This document shows positions 43,401 through 54,541 of a stretch of DNA of 64,000 bases, piece after piece. Location of the stretch: positions 30,840,815 through 30,904,814 of the forward strand of contig OX291543.1 of NCBI GenBank assembly GCA_946406115.1. Direction: 5' to 3'. Both the position numbers and the translations under genes were made by a program. Every line of letters starts with the position of its first letter. The first letter of the stretch is position 1. Origin of the DNA: Apoda limacodes. Taxonomy: Eukaryota; Arthropoda; Insecta; Lepidoptera; Limacodidae. The notes below the pieces were generated by a model. That model was not told the origin of the DNA and ran no database searches. It saw nothing but the letters and a program-made list of their open reading frames with translations.

Positions 43401-43963
43401 ACTTGCAAGCACAACCTAAATTAATAATCAAACTTATTCCTTACTCCTTCCTCTGCCAAACTATGCTCCTCCCGCTTCTCATCGCTCTACTCCTCGCGCT
43501 GCCGCAATGTTACTCTGCCCACTATGCTATGCAATAGATCCTTTGACCCGCGCCCAAAAACCGACAAAACAGGGAGTAATGTTGCCACACTACCTTTCCG
43601 CCTCCTTTCCTCGCTACTTCCCATACCACTCGACGAGTGTGTGGCTGTGATATAAGAGGTAAAAAATTGATTGAAACGCAGCTTATTTCTGTTGTGTACA
43701 TATATACGTGTCTTCTTTTGTCGCTGCGTAACATTCAATTAATTGACAAATATGACCATTATTACATTGATACAATTTAAGCGCGGCAACGACAGGCAAT
43801 TCCTATAAGTCAATAATTTGCAGAAAGTCAACGCGAAGCTGCAAGCGATTTTCGCCTAAACCTGACAAAGGCATCGATTGTATTGGGTATAAATACCTGG
43901 ATGCAAACTTTATTTACAATTTAACTCGATTAGATTTGGAAAGTGAGGATTACGATTTGTAAC
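40436..43963. other. Gene-free AT-rich stretch
   Basis: No exon or known repeat that I can name. Contains a pyrimidine-rich, GC-richer patch at about 43440-43650 (CTCCTCCCGCTTCTCATCGC). The ORFs here are short and compositionally random. Confidence 0.35.
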
Positions 43964-43969
43964 TTTATT
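43964..43969 (-). terminator. Candidate polyadenylation signal for net/ATOH8
   Basis: AATAAA on the minus strand, about 390 bases after the net stop. It is one candidate; others may be used. Confidence 0.35.
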
Positions 43970-44355
43970 ACAAGGCAATAAGTTATGCAAATTAACCAAA
44001 TGTACGGTAGATAGATGTATTTTTACCTATGTTTTTCAGTGCTAATTTAATACAATTAAGATTGAAACTCAACGGCCAGCCGTTATCAAGTTTGCATCGA
44101 GGTTTAGTTAAAATAATAAAAGGAGCCTGATACGGTGTGGCAGTTAGTTATACTATATGTATGTATATAGCAGGTATTATAGTATACAATATTATTGTCT
44201 TCTCTTTGTACTAAAAAATATAAATCTTTTTTACTGGGTTGATCTTCGATTTTGAAGCTAGTCGTTTCAAAAATATGAATTCTTCTTCAGAGATCTATCT
44301 TCTAATAACCTTCACAAGGATGCTTCACCTTCCAAAAAAAATTACATTAACTATT

Positions 44356-45101
44356 TCATGGATCATCTTTCTTTTTTCTTAATTTACCTTCAGTGTGTAT
44401 TGTTTGCGTAACAGTTTCCACTGCGGATGACAAATCCGCGTCTGGGTCCAATGTTGCTGATAATGCAGCAATGTACGCACATGCTATCCGTAAAACCGAT
44501 AATTTGGACAGTTTCTGATTATGACTGTAAGATGGTACTGATTTTCTAAGGGTATCAAAAGCGGCACTTATTGTGTGGACTCTTGTCCTCTCTCTTGCGT
44601 TGGCTTCGATTCTTCTTTCTCTTGTCATATTCTTGTAGTTTCTCTGTTCTCTCGGCTTGGGTTTTTCATTGTAAGACTCAGCTTGGGCGGTGACGGCCGG
44701 GTGCTCAGGGACTCTTGGAGGCCCAAGTCTTGCTTCTGTAGGAGGTGGTGGAGGAATCGGTGGTGGTGGAGGTTCTAAAAGTCTTCTTCTTTGCCTTAGT
44801 AAACTGGTTTCAGGGTTTTTTTTGACTAGAGATAGAGGTTCCCTTTGAGGTTCTTCAGCAAAAGACCAGGGTCGGAAAGGATTAAGGTTTGAGTCACTTT
44901 CTGGGCTAGGCACATCTTCTCTTGAGCTCAAACGGATTCGCTTCTTAGGTGGTTGAAGACGAATCGGCGTTCTTTCTCTTTTGACTCTAGACTCTGTTTC
45001 CACTAGTCTGACACCAGAGTCATCGGAGTGTGCTGGTCCTGAACAAGAATCATCATCGTCACCTCCGGAGACAAAACCGGCGTCACGCTCCACAATGCGA
45101 T
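44356..45101 (-). CDS. net: bHLH transcription factor, ATOH8/net orthologue, 3' coding exon
   Basis: A 746-base terminal exon. The open frame has no ATG near its start, and a clean acceptor (TTGTTTCAG) precedes 45101, so one or more upstream exons exist; the phase requires one leftover base from them. Residues 1-150 are low complexity: an acidic stretch (GGDDDDSCSG), a basic patch (PPKKRIRL) and a proline run (PPPPPIPPPPP). The bHLH follows: basic region RRIEANARERTRVHTIS, helix 1 AAFDTLRKSVPSYS, then KLSKLSVLRIACAYIAAL. The RVHTISAAF/KLSKLSVLRIA signature is that of ATOH8 and Drosophila net, which represses transcription in patterning (wing veins in flies). The C-terminal KLRKKKDDP also agrees. 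The first exon is not found in the window. Confidence 0.88.
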
Positions 45102-47370
45102 CTGAAACAAGCAAGGATAAATAATTATTTTCAATTGCAATATTAAGGACTAATAGATTACCTCAGGTACTTTAAAAACTAATAATAAGTAGATAACTAA
45201 AAAAATATATATTTCAAAGCACTGAGTATCAAAATATACAGCGACATTGACTTGACAGATTATGTAATCAAATGTAACACTATTTTTTGGTATAATTAAT
45301 AAATGAAATACCTTTGTATATAATAATAATAAAATAGACATAAACAAGTCAATGTCATATAATTTTTTTATCTGTCTATAACACCTAGTTTGTATTTAAA
45401 CGCACTTACAAGTAACATCGCTTAAAGTGATTAGTAAATAAATAGATTAAGATATAAAACAGATCACGGATTGATACAAATGATTAGCATTGATATATAA
45501 AAACCCGAAAACAGCTGTATATTTAGAAATGTCATTTAGTATGAGAACGAGGTGCACGGCGTTAGTGGCGCCGGCGCCGGGCTTGCAACCGTCAATGGCA
45601 TGCTATACATGGGATAAGCTAATGTAAAATATTCTCATAACTTTTTCTTGATTTGAAATTTTATTTTATACTACATGGTTCCCAAAAATGAAACATATGT
45701 TAAATAAAACAATGTTAAAAAAAACACAAAATGTTCTAGAAAAGAAGGTGTTTCTTTAATCAACTATAATAATATCATTTCTTTTGTTATTTCACTTTGT
45801 TTTAAAATGATTAAACATGAGTCAAAATAACTATAAATTTATCAAAATGGCAATTTGATAAGATCTTGCGTTTCCCACAATCGATGAACACCGGATCTGG
45901 TAACCCAGTACGTAACAGTGTCAGAGGCACAATGTGACCATTCAAAAACCTAAGACATCTTTACTACTAGTTGTTTTTGTACCTATATGCATAGCATTAG
46001 CAAAGCTATTAGTGTGTAATAATTTAGTTTAATTTCAAAACTATTTTTATCGACGTTACCAATATTATACACTTCATTTTGAGAGTTATGGTTTTAGAAT
46101 TTTTTTCTGTTTCACAAAAAATACAAAAAGTAATTACGCTAATAAATGTTTATTATTTTCCTATACAAAATGTTGTTTCCAAGAATAATCTCATGTGAAG
46201 TCGTTCCAATTGTTAGCCGACTCGATGCTGTGTTCTTTTTTATTATCTTATAAATGTGTACAGATACGATACGTGGTAGCGAAGAACAGGTTTGCGTCCA
46301 TATGGTCAGACGGAATTCTTATCTTGTTCGTACCCAACAAATGTCTGCCTGTATATAAATGGTAGGTAGAGGCAGACGGATGTATAGATTCCCTCCCTGA
46401 GTCATCGACGAGTTTTTATCTTCATGGGTGCTTTTGGAGGACAAAAACCTATGATCTCTTATGGTAATTTGAAGATTAGTCTAAGATTTATATTGATCAA
46501 ATTACTGGATCACCACCGGTTTTTCACACATCCAATTAATTGTTTGACACAAGATAAACATACTAGTATATAGGTATTTAATGCTAATCTTTTGACGTGT
46601 TTTTATTTGTATAGTTTTACATAACTTATTGTGATATTTAATTTTTTTGCAAGTAGTTAATAAACAAGTGTCTTATCTACTTATTACAATTTTCTTAGTT
46701 AGGTGCGTGCGGGAGAGGTACCAATATATATAATAGGTATACGTGTTTTCAACATTTTTACTTCCCTTGAATCAATTTTCAAAAATAATTTTACTAATTT
46801 ATTAACAAAATAATAGCTTATATTAAACAGTGAAATCAAATTATTACTATACAGGGTAAATGTACGTAGGCCCTTAATTGGTAAAAGAAAATAATAAGTT
46901 AATATTCGAAACCTGTAGGCACAACCTGAAAAAAACTTGCGACCCTATACCAGCATCACAAGATAATCGTATGGTCGTAACGGCCGAGCTACCGGAATTA
47001 GTTTATAGCTCATAATCGAATAGCGGCGGCGCCAAGAAGGCGTTCCTACTTAACAGTAAAACTGACAGCATATTGGTTGCTGGCGTTGCTGCTAAGAATA
47101 ACAATTACATTCGATTTTATACTCTATTGATGACTAATAATAACGTCTGTCAATATTTCTTCAGCTTTAAGCTAATTTTGTCTGGAACTACTAGCGTCTT
47201 TAGTGTCCGAAGTCAAGAAAGCTTTGGCGTAATAATATTTACGCTACATGACGCTACAGGTGTTTTTTGTACAGATTCATAAAGCTTGGCTGTCTCCGCC
47301 CACGCTATCTTGTCTTAAAGTTTTAATTACCTACGTGGTTTTAGCCGGATAAGGAATTTCTTTGCTTTTT
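45102..47370. other. Upstream non-coding region or intron of net
   Basis: AT-rich; no exon recognised. GC-rich islands occur at about 45545-45600 (GGCGCCGGCGCCGGG) and 47020-47045 (GCGGCGGCGCC). Confidence 0.35.
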
Positions 47371-47622
47371 AGGGTCCCGTACCCAAAGGATGTTGATGGG
47401 ACCCTATTAAAAAACCCACGCTGTCCTTGGCACAACTTTGAACTCTTACCTATGTGACAAAAAAATTGCAGGTCAAAAATTTAAGGAATCGTGAAAGAAT
47501 CTATTTTTAAAACATATGAAGTTGTTTCATAAAAATCGTTAAGGACATAAAGCGTTCGATTGTGTAGTAGTAGGGTACGGAACCCTTAGTTCCTAAGTCC
47601 AACTAGCATTTGGCTGTTTTTT
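47371..47622. repeat. GGGTTCCGTACC interspersed repeat, copy 4 (short)
   Basis: AGGGTCCCGTACCCAAAGGA at the left and GGGTACGGAACCCTTAG near the right, with a deleted interior. The opposed ends are inverted copies (GGGTYCCGTACCC / GGGTACGGAACCC). Confidence 0.7.
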
Positions 47623-48848
47623 AATAAAAGTTTTTAACTGGATTGTAAAGTTCTAACACCTATAAGTGTCTATTAGTTATAAGAACGATAAACAACACAG
47701 CGCCTTTCAAGCTCTCTTGAGTTTTTTTAATGGATGTAGATCGCTTTAATTCAAAGGGCCCGCTCTTGAATTTCTCAATGTTTAATGGGTGTCGATCTCA
47801 AAATCAGATAAAACCTCTCTCAACCTCTAGATACCAATCTGGCGCCAAATTTCACAGAAAACCAAACGCCCGAAGTGAAAAAGTGATTCTCATTTTTAAT
47901 GCGGTCACTTTTTTTTTGTTTAATCTCAAACATGGGTCGAGTTAGAATTTGGTAAGGGCAATGTTACCGATTTATTTAAAAATTGAATAACGTTCTCATT
48001 TTAAAACTTAGTAAAAATGTGAGTCTAAGGTAGGTACGAGTAGGTATATGATTCCACTCTTAGGTAGGTAGGAATGTGATTCCACCCTTAAAATGTAAGT
48101 ACTAAAACCAGACCTTAGTTCAACACAGGAAGAAAAATTATCTTGAAACTCCTGATATGTTATTTGATTGTGTGATATTACCACATTACATGATTATATA
48201 AAGATTTTGCTAGTGCCGAGAAATTCGTATCATTTGTAGATACATATGCCAATTTCATAGATTTCTTACGTAAGAATCTAACTTGAATGGAAAAAAAAAT
48301 GTTTTTAAACCGTGGTTTTACATTCACACGGTTTTATAACTTAATGTATTAGAAGTCGTGATGTTGTTACCACTTTCTCCGAATGAGCATTACCGACGGC
48401 GCCATATTGCTTCACCTTCGAGTATGTCGGTTAATTATGCTATCAAATAAGTGATGATCGTCACTTTTCTAATCTTACCTTCTACTATGATGTACATAAT
48501 ATGATATGATCCTATTGTTCTAGAGCGCTTATTTTGACGCTGTTTAATTGTATTTTTAGTTTGGTTGATCATTAATTTCGACCTATATAAGATTTGCTGA
48601 AACGTATCAAAATAATGATATTTTTAAATTCCGGTAGGTTTTAAAATACCTATGTATCGTAATTACATTAAATTTAAAAAAACAAAAGTAAACGTTAGGT
48701 CAGGTACCGAAATAAAGAACCTATTCGTCAAATAGTAATTAAAATAACTTTACTTACAATAGGTATTCGATATATCAAAAAAAAGCCGCAATTGTTTTGT
48801 CATATTAAAGGTACTGCTCAGATTCTATGACGGGTACGGATATATTGA
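47623..48848. other. Gene-free stretch
   Basis: AT-rich. A small imperfect duplication of TAGGTAGG-rich sequence lies at about 48025-48090. No coding sequence. Confidence 0.35.
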
Positions 48849-49130
48849 TGTCGCAGGCAAATCGTTTAATCCGCCGTTTCACAATATGCCTAGGCAGATC
48901 GTAAAGTAACGAATAGACATTATCATAAAACTGAACAGATTATTATACAAAGCTTGGCTGGAACGCTCCGCTCGCTTCGCTCGCTCCGCATCTACATTTA
49001 CAAAAGAGAACCTGAACCTAACCTAACAGACATGACCTTTACAGTGCGATTTCTGTTCCTTTCGTTTCCATACTTTACGATTTGCCTAGGTATATTGTGA
49101 AACGGCGGATTATACGATTTGCCTGCGACA
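48849..49130. mobile_element. Foldback MITE with about 58-base inverted ends
   Basis: TGTCGCAGGCAAATCG at 48849 and its complement ending at 49130 extend for about 58 bases with few mismatches (CCGCCGTTTCACAATATGCC / the same inverted at about 49083-49110). The interior has GCTCCGCTCGCTTCGCTCGC and an AACCTAACCTAAC stretch. The flanks TATATTGA and TTGATATA may include a short target duplication. A half copy lies at 27258. Confidence 0.9.
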
Positions 49131-49298
49131 TTGATATATACTTTCGAGTCCGGCTTAAAAGTGCCAAAACTTTTTTACATTACATTCGTAATAAAAACAT
49201 AAAAAGGTGTTATGTCCTAACAAGCCGTTGTAGTTTATTAAAACTGCTGTAGCATAAAAACCAGTCAAGTGCAAGTCAGGCTCGTGCATTATCTGATG

Positions 49299-49350
49299 GT
49301 ACGGAACCCTCATTGCGAGAGTCCGGCTCGCACTTAGCGGGTTTGTTTTT
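49299..49350. repeat. Fragment of the GGGTTCCGTACC repeat 3' end
   Basis: GGTACGGAACCCTCATTGCG and GAGTCCGGCTCGCACTTAG match the right ends of the copies above. Confidence 0.6.
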
Positions 49351-51037
49351 TGACATACAATTAACGAATCTCCCCGACACAGTGTCGAACCCCCATTTTG
49401 TATGTATAAGAATGAAGTAAGGTACTTAAAACATGGGACCCAAAATTGGAAAGGCGAGAAATAAAGCCTTTGATTTCGATGGGATCTCACTCATCTCATG
49501 ACTGGACAATGGTCGTTCACGCTTCGCCGCGACGACGCGTTGGCGCCACGATACCAATCGCCGCCCGTGACATTTTGTCCAATAAACAATAATAAAAAGG
49601 AACTGATGTTTTTTTTTCAATCCATAAACAACAATTATATTTATCCGAATAAAATTTTAGTTATAAGGAAAAAATAATGTATTGATGTAATAAGTATGAT
49701 ACGAGTAGTATTGAGACTATATAAGTACATTATGTAGGTAAGTTAGCAGAAAGGAGTTTCTACAATAAATAAGGTACCTGCGGGTAATAAGGCCTATGTA
49801 ATATCAAGTTCATTTATTTAATCAATTGTTTAGTGTTTTTAAACTCCGTAACATTTTTCGTATTGTTATTTTAAATTTCTAAATGAATTCAAAGAAATTG
49901 AGACAGGTGCGGGAAATATGGAAATATAAGAAATTTTGTTTGATCCTGTGATGACTCTTGGAATAACGCTTTGTTATTTAAAGTGAAAAAAACTGACGCT
50001 GAAAAAGTAACATACAAATGTGTTTTTTCATAGAAATCAATAATCTTTCGAGTCATGTAAAAATTTAGATGGTGCACGTAGGCTTTATTACTCGCACTAT
50101 ACAAAATCATTTTTTTGTTGAAGATCTATGATAATATTTTGATTTTTCTTTCTTGTTTCTTAGACTAAATAACATTTTATGATTGTTTCCCACAATTTTT
50201 GCACTTTTCTAATTTTAAAATTTAGGGGATAGACCTTATTAACCGACAGGCCTTATTACCCGCAGGTGCCTTATACGGGAAAAAGCTTGGTTTTTCTTTA
50301 TTAATAACAGTTTTAGCCAATTTTATTATACTTATTTTTATTATAGTTATGAATGTGCTAAAAAAAAAATCAACTGGTATCTCACTACGTCATAGTAAAG
50401 CCGGCGCCACGACGCCATACCTTCTGCTGAATCGTCACATATTCACACGGGACTTGCATTTCTTTGAAACTCGAGCGATTTTTCTATTTCGCAGGAATTG
50501 TTCGCGAAGTTACGTAAAATAAACATAATTTCCGCTTTAGGTTATGATGTACTTAGTAACCTATTTCCTCATATGAGCTTGAACTTTATCAAAATATTTT
50601 TTTTTTATACGTACAAACGACATTACTTTAACTATAGACAAACATTAAATGCCCGTAAATTATTATTAAAACAAAATTGAATTAAATAAATAATAAAATA
50701 TAATTAAATAAATGAAATAAAAAACACCTTTAGTTTTTTCACTGGCGTTTCATGAATGAATATTCATTGTGCGACAATCACCTATAACAAGCAATATATA
50801 GTAATAAAGCATTTTAAACCGCAAAATGATGTGTGTGGCACGAGTATTTGAGCAGCTGACAAATACCCGTGCCAATTGTACCTACAAAGATCTACCACTA
50901 TATAGGTATGATGCCAATAATCCCAAAAGGTAATTAGATTTATGTCAGTGGTTTAAACCGTTTTTCATATTATAATCGTTAATTTAGATAAATTAGACAC
51001 TATTTTTATTTAACACAGTCGTATCTAAAATTAAAGT
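49351..51037. other. Gene-free stretch
   Basis: AT-rich with no exon recognised. It has GC-rich patches at about 49515-49570 and 50400-50420. Confidence 0.35.
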
Positions 51038-51400
51038 TTAAGAGGATCGGTTTCGCGGCGCCTCACTGCGTGTTTCATACAAACGAATTTCCTACTTGTT
51101 TCGGACATTTACTGGTCGAATACTGTAAAATTTTGTAGGCATGATCTCAAGCCGAATATCTATGTTTGTAGTTTTCCAAAATAGTAAAAAAGTTTTTATT
51201 AACTTTTAATCTCATTCGAGATCATTTGTATTAAAAACTAGAATCCTGCACAGCTTTTAAACTTTATAATTTAATAGAAAACTGGCACACTGCAGACCTA
51301 GATAAAATTTCATGGTGTTTGATTTGTAAGTGTCAAAAATAAGTGGAAAATTCGTTTGTATGAAGCGCGCTGCGAGGCACCGCGAATCCGATCCTGTTAA
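51038..51400. mobile_element. TTAA-flanked MITE, copy 1
   Basis: TTAA at 51038-51041 and 51397-51400 flank a 355-base element. The left arm GAGGATCGGTTTCGCGGCG and CATACAAACGAATTT are mirrored at the right (AATTCGTTTGTATGAAGC, CGCGAATCCGATCCTG). Inverted arms are about 50 bases with about 15% mismatch. TTAA target choice is the habit of piggyBac-type transposases. Confidence 0.85.
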
Positions 51401-53480
51401 TGAATATAATTAGATAGAGATTCGTAGAAAAATATAAAAGGCGAAAATGCACGAAATAATTCACAGATTAAAAATAACTTTATTGTTGTTCGTAATGAGA
51501 AATATTTTCGATATTCCGGCAGATGTTCCTAGCTGTATGTAAAATGGGGGCCATTGTTATCAACTATACAAACATGGTTGTATTTGTAACTGCGTGTCAA
51601 CTGTAGACAAAATAAACCATTGTTTAGGTGTTGGAGACACTATACTATGTCTTTCTGACACCTAGCTCACCACATGCATTACATACATAGAAACACTGTT
51701 AGGTGTAGCAATTAGCTATTGGTAATTAGAATTAATTATTATTAAATTATATTAGTTGTATATACGCAGACAGTAGCGACATACCTTTGTCAATTTATAA
51801 AGTCTTGTCGCACGAGTTGACGATGGCTGTTAACATTTTTACATTGATTTGCACTTGTAACACTATTTCGTTCAGTTACCTACTGTTTTATAAATATAAA
51901 TAATATCGCGAAAAGTGCTACAACCAAGTATTTTTCTCATATACATTTTTTATAGTTTATGTAAAATAAGTACCTTTTACCTATTTTTGCCTAAAACAGA
52001 AACCACATTGTAACTTGCCTACACCGCTGCGCTGGAAAACAGAGAATTTTAAATTATCTTCGCCATTTTTTTTCTATTCATTTTTGATACTATGTTTAAT
52101 GGATACCAACACCTGGTTATACGAGACAAATTGCATCGCGAAGAATTTTTGTCAGCGGCCATTTATTTCACGTCGCAGACGGTCAGGTTTTGAATAAACC
52201 TAGACTTTTTGTAAAGAGTTTAGACTGAATAGTACAATATTATGCACCAGAACATCTCTTCGCTGTACAATCGTATTCAAAAGTAAATAAATATTAATAG
52301 GTTGAAGAAAAGAAAAATGACTATTTTTACAGATGTCTAAAAAAGGTCTGTTTAATATTTATACCTAATTTGAAACCATCTATTGTCAATTTAATTGACA
52401 AAAATAAAATAAACAGAAAAAGTTTTTCTCATGTTCTACCGGTCTCGATGACTAGCTATGTAGGTAGGTATTGCAATATAGTAAAAATACAATTATGACA
52501 TTACATCAGCTACCTACACCCTACATTATATGTTTAAAAATCAGTGCTAAGTTACATTGATAAAGTAATATTGTAATTTTAAAAACAGTTTTGCCAAAAT
52601 TAAAGTTTTTGAAGTTTTTTTTATATCATTTTTGTGTGACTCTTTATGCTGGTAATCGATCAGTTTTACTAAGGACTTGAGACGTTTAAACATTTTTTAT
52701 ATACTTATAAAATGTAGTACTTTTGTAGACAACAGTACTAACTTATGCAGCCGGGGCCAAACGCCAAATGTATGATAATGAAGGATTTCTGAATTTAATA
52801 TTACTTTTAAACTTGTTTTGTTGCGAAGTGACATTTATTATTAACTAACTTTAGACCGCGACTCTCTCCGCGCGGAACATGTTAAAAATAATTTTTATAA
52901 CTGCTTAATTAATTAGGATATAAGTATCACCTATTTATGTTATTCACCGTTTACCCAGCCATAGTGAAAACTCATGCTACCCTGTTGGTCCGTTGCGCAG
53001 ACTTAAAGACAGAAAACGTATTCACGTGGAAACTCTTGTTTAAAATAATAACGAAGATATTTTTTCATTTCTATGTATATTAGTTAGTTTACGTGTTATC
53101 TTTATTTGTTGTGACAGCTGAAGCTGCGTTTTGGAGTTTTAAATGCCAAAAAAAAATTGACGATTATTTATTTTGTCAAAGATAATTTTGCAAGGACGTT
53201 AAATTACATAAACTAACATTTTTCAATGATCTTTTTTGAAGTAGTGCGTGCAACTTTTCAAGCATTATGCTACGTTCTAGTTGAAAGCAAGGTGCTAAAA
53301 AATAACAAAAGATTGCTAAGGACATTTTGGCGCCAAACGGCGACCGCAGAGAGACCTCGAACTAACGCCTCGCTGCCGCATTATTCCGATATAGAGGCAT
53401 AAGATCAAATAATCATCAATTTTATCATACGTGGGTCTTTCTTATGAAAAACACTCGCCTTGTGCGGATCGAATTACATT
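51401..53480. other. Gene-free stretch
   Basis: AT-rich, no exon or named repeat recognised. Confidence 0.35.
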
Positions 53481-54541
53481 TAGGGATTGCAATCCCGCAG
53501 CTCATTCAATCCCGCGGGATTGATATGCGGGATTACTTAATCCCGCGCGGGATCACGCGGTATCCCGCATCTTTGAAATTGTGGTATGAAATCAAATTGA
53601 AACTACAGATATTTGTGTAAAAATCAATTTTTATTAATCAGTTCTTTCATTAAGCAACAGAAATTATTTCTTTTCTATCAATTAAGTATAAGTAATTAGT
53701 AATCTATTTTCTTAGATTCATCTTTAAATGTTTGGCATAGTTAATTAGTTTTGGTTAAATTTTACCCTTAGTCCTAACAACAGTTTTATATTTTTAATTC
53801 AGTCTTATTCATATAATAACTAATGATCAAATCATAACTTTCTCTAAGATGCTACTACTATGATATGGTGATAATTTTAAAAAATACCTACGCTTTTAAG
53901 AGAATACGATTTGGGGCGCCTCTCAGCGTGCTTCATACAAACGAATTTTTCACTTATTTCGACACTTGCTGATTCAACTCCACGAAATTTTGAAGACATG
54001 TTTTCGTAATAATGATCTAGGTCTGCAGTTTGTTTGTTTTCTGTTAAATTTTATATTTTAAAAGTTATACAGGATTCTAATTTTCATACAGAGGGTTTAA
54101 AAAAATATTTCTAGTTTAAAATTACAAAATTTTGGAAAACCACAGACATATGTATGCGGCTTGGGATTATGACTAATAAATTTCATAGTGATTGATCAGT
54201 AAATGTCAAAAACAAATGAGAAATTCGTTTGTATGGAGCCCAATGCGTGGCGCCGCGAATTGTATCCTCTTAAAAATCAAAAGGTATTTATTGTATCGCT
54301 ATATTAAACCCCGGACGGTGAATACGAAAACAAAACACTCATCACCTACAGAAAGCCGTGCACAGGCGCAGCGCAGTGCCATTTATTAACAACTGAAGCG
54401 TTGCACTCGTGCTATTCGCGATTTACGCAAATGTTTAAGTGCCAAATTTTCTATTTGCGGGATCCGGGGATCCGCGTTTTGCAGGTGCGGGATCCAGCAG
54501 ATTAATAAAAGCAGCGGGATCCCGCGGGATTGCAATCACTA
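53481..54541. mobile_element. hAT-like non-autonomous element, about 1.06 kb with nested insertion
   Basis: Left end TAGGGATTGCAATCCCGC and right end GCGGGATTGCAATCACTA are inverted copies. Subterminal regions at both ends repeat CGGGAT/ATCCCG motifs many times, as transposase binding sites do in hAT elements. The flanking octamers ATTACATT and ATTAGATA agree at 6 of 8 positions, consistent with an old 8-base target duplication. It is interrupted by the TTAA MITE at 53896. Confidence 0.8.
53896..54273. mobile_element. TTAA-flanked MITE, copy 2, nested
   Basis: TTAA at 53896-53899 and 54270-54273. The left arm GAGAATACGATTTGGGGCGCC is close to copy 1, and the right arm has AATTCGTTTGTATGGAGCCC and GCCGCGAATTGTATCCTC. 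It lies inside the hAT-like element, so it inserted later. Confidence 0.85.
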
